From Trebonia sp. (lineage in GTDB: Bacteria; Actinomycetota; Actinomycetes; Streptosporangiales; Streptosporangiaceae), in assembly GCA_030038035.1 (NCBI GenBank), contig JASHPP010000401.1:1-5591 (forward strand): a DNA stretch of 5,591 nucleotides, read 5' to 3'. Below the pieces are notes generated by a model. The model did no database searches. It saw only the letters and a list, made by a program, of their open reading frames with translations, and was not told where the DNA came from. The position numbers were made by a program, and so were the translations under genes. How positions within the stretch are numbered: position 1 is the stretch's first letter; each line of letters starts with the position of its first letter. Shown here piece after piece: positions 5,399-5,591 of this stretch.

Positions 5399-5591
5399 TC
5401 AGGTCGAGCGGCCGAAGTCCTCTGGCGAGATCGTGTCGAGGAACTCGCGGAACTTCTCGACCTCGTCCTCTTGCTCGTCGGGGATGGCGACGCCGGCCTC
5501 GTCGAGGATCTCGTCGGAGGCGAAGATCGTCGCACCGGTCCGCAGCGCGAGCGCGATCGAGTCCGACGGCCGGGCGCTCACCTCCGCCCCG
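5399..5591 (-). CDS. DUF151 bifunctional nuclease family protein; C-terminal part only
   Basis: The last 63 residues of a small protein that continues off the right edge; family members are typically around 150-165 residues. The hallmark SARPSDSIALALRTGATIFA is at once recognisable, followed by SDEILDEAGV and an acidic tail with DEQEDEVEKFREFLD. The family is annotated as bifunctional (DNase/RNase) nuclease from a plant member; the bacterial role is not well established. There is no start codon to choose because the reading frame is open to the edge; the internal GTG at 5579-5581 is just a valine codon. The gene normally sits immediately upstream of the Rv1830-type MerR gene, as here. Confidence 0.93.
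   Translation of the reverse strand, partial: GAEVSARPSDSIALALRTGATIFASDEILDEAGVAIPDEQEDEVEKFREFLDTISPEDFGRST

Noticed and set aside
1..5591. CRISPR array, tRNA/rRNA genes, insertion sequence or phage genes
   Set aside because: No spaced direct repeats, RNA-gene cores, transposase motifs or phage-like proteins were seen on either strand.

Overview
The window is GC-rich throughout and all genes lie on the minus strand. The sequence and gene order point to a high-GC actinobacterium. The pair 'DUF151 bifunctional nuclease, then MerR-type regulator', with gcvP a short distance downstream, is a conserved neighbourhood in that phylum (Rv1829-Rv1830-Rv1832 in Mycobacterium tuberculosis, from memory). 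The genus cannot be named from this sequence.

Layout in the direction of transcription, from right to left. The 3' end of a DUF151 nuclease gene (5399-5591) is followed by a 165-bp gap with a good sigma-70-type promoter (-35 TTGACG, 18-bp spacer, -10 TACGGT). Next is a MerR-family regulator (4625-5233). Its stop codon lies inside a perfect 23-bp palindrome (4619-4641). Just past it, a probable leaderless promoter starts a two-gene oxyanion-uptake operon: a lipoprotein binding protein of the WtpA (tungstate/molybdate) type (3664-4575), then a single polypeptide joining the permease to the ATPase (1763-3667), with a 4-bp ATGA overlap. A structured intergenic region follows, then a DUF2236/MpaB-Lcp-type haem oxygenase-like gene (665-1588). 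Next come a palindrome-bearing promoter region, a single-aptamer glycine riboswitch (501-599), and the 5' end of gcvP, the glycine cleavage P-protein (1-443, continuing off the left edge).

Two functional units are clear. One is glycine catabolism: the riboswitch senses glycine and should control gcvP. The other is oxyanion uptake: a lipoprotein captures tungstate or molybdate outside the membrane and passes it to the fused transporter.

The most interesting feature is a possible link between the MerR regulator and the transporter. Half of the 23-bp palindrome (GTAGTCACA) recurs in the regulator's own leader, against its ribosome-binding site. The regulator also carries a 22-residue basic tail that begins with a TTA codon where relatives appear to stop. 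These features suggest that the transporter and oxygenase genes were inserted into an old conserved locus and may have come under local control. That is inference, not demonstrated.
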